From NCBI GenBank assembly GCA_031289895.1, contig JAITOP010000233.1:1-14002 (forward strand): a stretch of DNA of 14,002 nucleotides, in the 5' to 3' direction. The stretch's first letter is position 1. Each line of letters starts with the position of its first letter. The translations under genes and the position numbers were made by a program. The notes beneath the pieces are model-generated. The model was given only the letters and a program-made list of their open reading frames with translations, was not told where the DNA came from and did not search any database. The DNA comes from Prevotellaceae bacterium (GTDB taxonomy: Bacteria; Bacteroidota; Bacteroidia; Bacteroidales; UBA932). This document shows positions 13,674 to 14,002 of this stretch, piece by piece.

Positions 13674-14002
13674 CTATTTGCAAACAACTTTCATTTGAGC
13701 TTGTGCGTTTACGCTCAATTTCGGGTCGCTTACTTTTTTATAATTTTGACACGCTTTCGCGTTATTATTGTTGCCTTGATACGATGCACCTAAATAATAA
13801 TATGCTTGGTCTGATTCTTTCAACGAAATGCCTTTTTCCAAAGCGTCAATAGCATTTTTAAATTGTTTGAGATTGTAATAACCAACTCCCATTATCAGAT
13901 ACGCACTTTCGCTTTCAGGATTATATTCAATCGTTTTTTTCGTTTTTTCGATTGCAGTTTTATAATCTTTTGCTTTTTGCGCCGTTTGCGCCTCTTTCAG
14001 AT
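13674..14002 (-). CDS. TPR-repeat protein, C-terminal part
   Basis: The frame is open from the window edge, so the gene continues beyond position 14002; the visible part is the last 108 residues. It holds about three helix-turn-helix TPR units: DYKTAIEKTKKTIEYNPESE, then AYLIMGVGYYNLKQFKNAID, then AYYYLGASYQGNNNNAKACQ, and ends with MKVVCK. An internal ATG at 13892 is inside a TPR unit and is not the true start. TPR repeats mediate protein-protein contacts; without the N-terminus I cannot say whether it is exported or which family it belongs to. The stop is TAG, followed by a strong terminator, so this is the last gene of its transcription unit unless there is read-through into the U32 gene. 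Confidence 0.88.
   Translation of the reverse strand, partial: LKEAQTAQKAKDYKTAIEKTKKTIEYNPESESAYLIMGVGYYNLKQFKNAIDALEKGISLKESDQAYYYLGASYQGNNNNAKACQNYKKVSDPKLSVNAQAQMKVVCK

Overview
The window looks like a chromosome segment of an AT-rich member of the Bacteroidota, probably Bacteroidia. The main reasons are a complete Bat (Bacteroides aerotolerance) gene cluster in its usual order, promoter elements of the TTTG...TAnnTTTG type used by the Bacteroidota primary sigma factor, almost no Shine-Dalgarno sequences, and short signal peptides ending near an A/S/G-Q junction. I see no transposase, integrase, CRISPR array or defence genes; this is mostly core chromosome.

Layout. 1-919 (minus strand): a small conserved protein of unknown function, then ribosomal protein L19 (rplS) from its own promoter, then tRNA-Arg(ACG) only 13 nt after the rplS stop, then an intrinsic terminator. 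920-1265: a divergent, AT-rich regulatory region with the best promoter candidate for the Bat operon and a pair of direct repeats just upstream of it. 1266-9578 (plus strand): eight tightly packed genes, MoxR-type AAA+ ATPase, DUF58 protein, a membrane-anchored protein, BatA, BatB, BatC, BatD and BatE, with several start/stop overlaps. 9579-10005: a gene-free convergent region with three 72-bp tandem repeats, a heptamer repeat and a large inverted repeat. 10006-11279 (minus): two overlapping genes for secreted proteins, one with a PEGA domain and one probably with a concanavalin-like fold. 11280-11802: a gene-free stretch with a strongly structured RNA candidate ending in an intrinsic terminator. 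11803-13605 (minus): a U32-family peptidase-like protein related to RlhA. 13614-14002 (minus): a terminator and the C-terminal part of a TPR protein running off the window.

How the genes work together. MoxR ATPases act with VWA-domain proteins as chaperone-like systems. Here the ATPase and DUF58 protein are cytoplasmic; BatA and BatB are membrane-anchored VWA proteins; BatD and the gene 3 product each have a large exported part, one membrane span and a similar helical cytoplasmic tail; BatC and BatE bring exported TPR repeats and, for BatE, an SH3-like domain. This suggests an envelope-spanning complex. The system is linked to stress or oxygen tolerance in other organisms, but its exact client is not visible here.

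The most interesting item is the 106-nt rod-like RNA candidate on the minus strand at 11548-11653. It has five stacked helices, a GAAA tetraloop, G-U pairs that only work on that strand, and a terminator directly attached. Its shape resembles 6S RNA but I cannot assign it to a family by eye.
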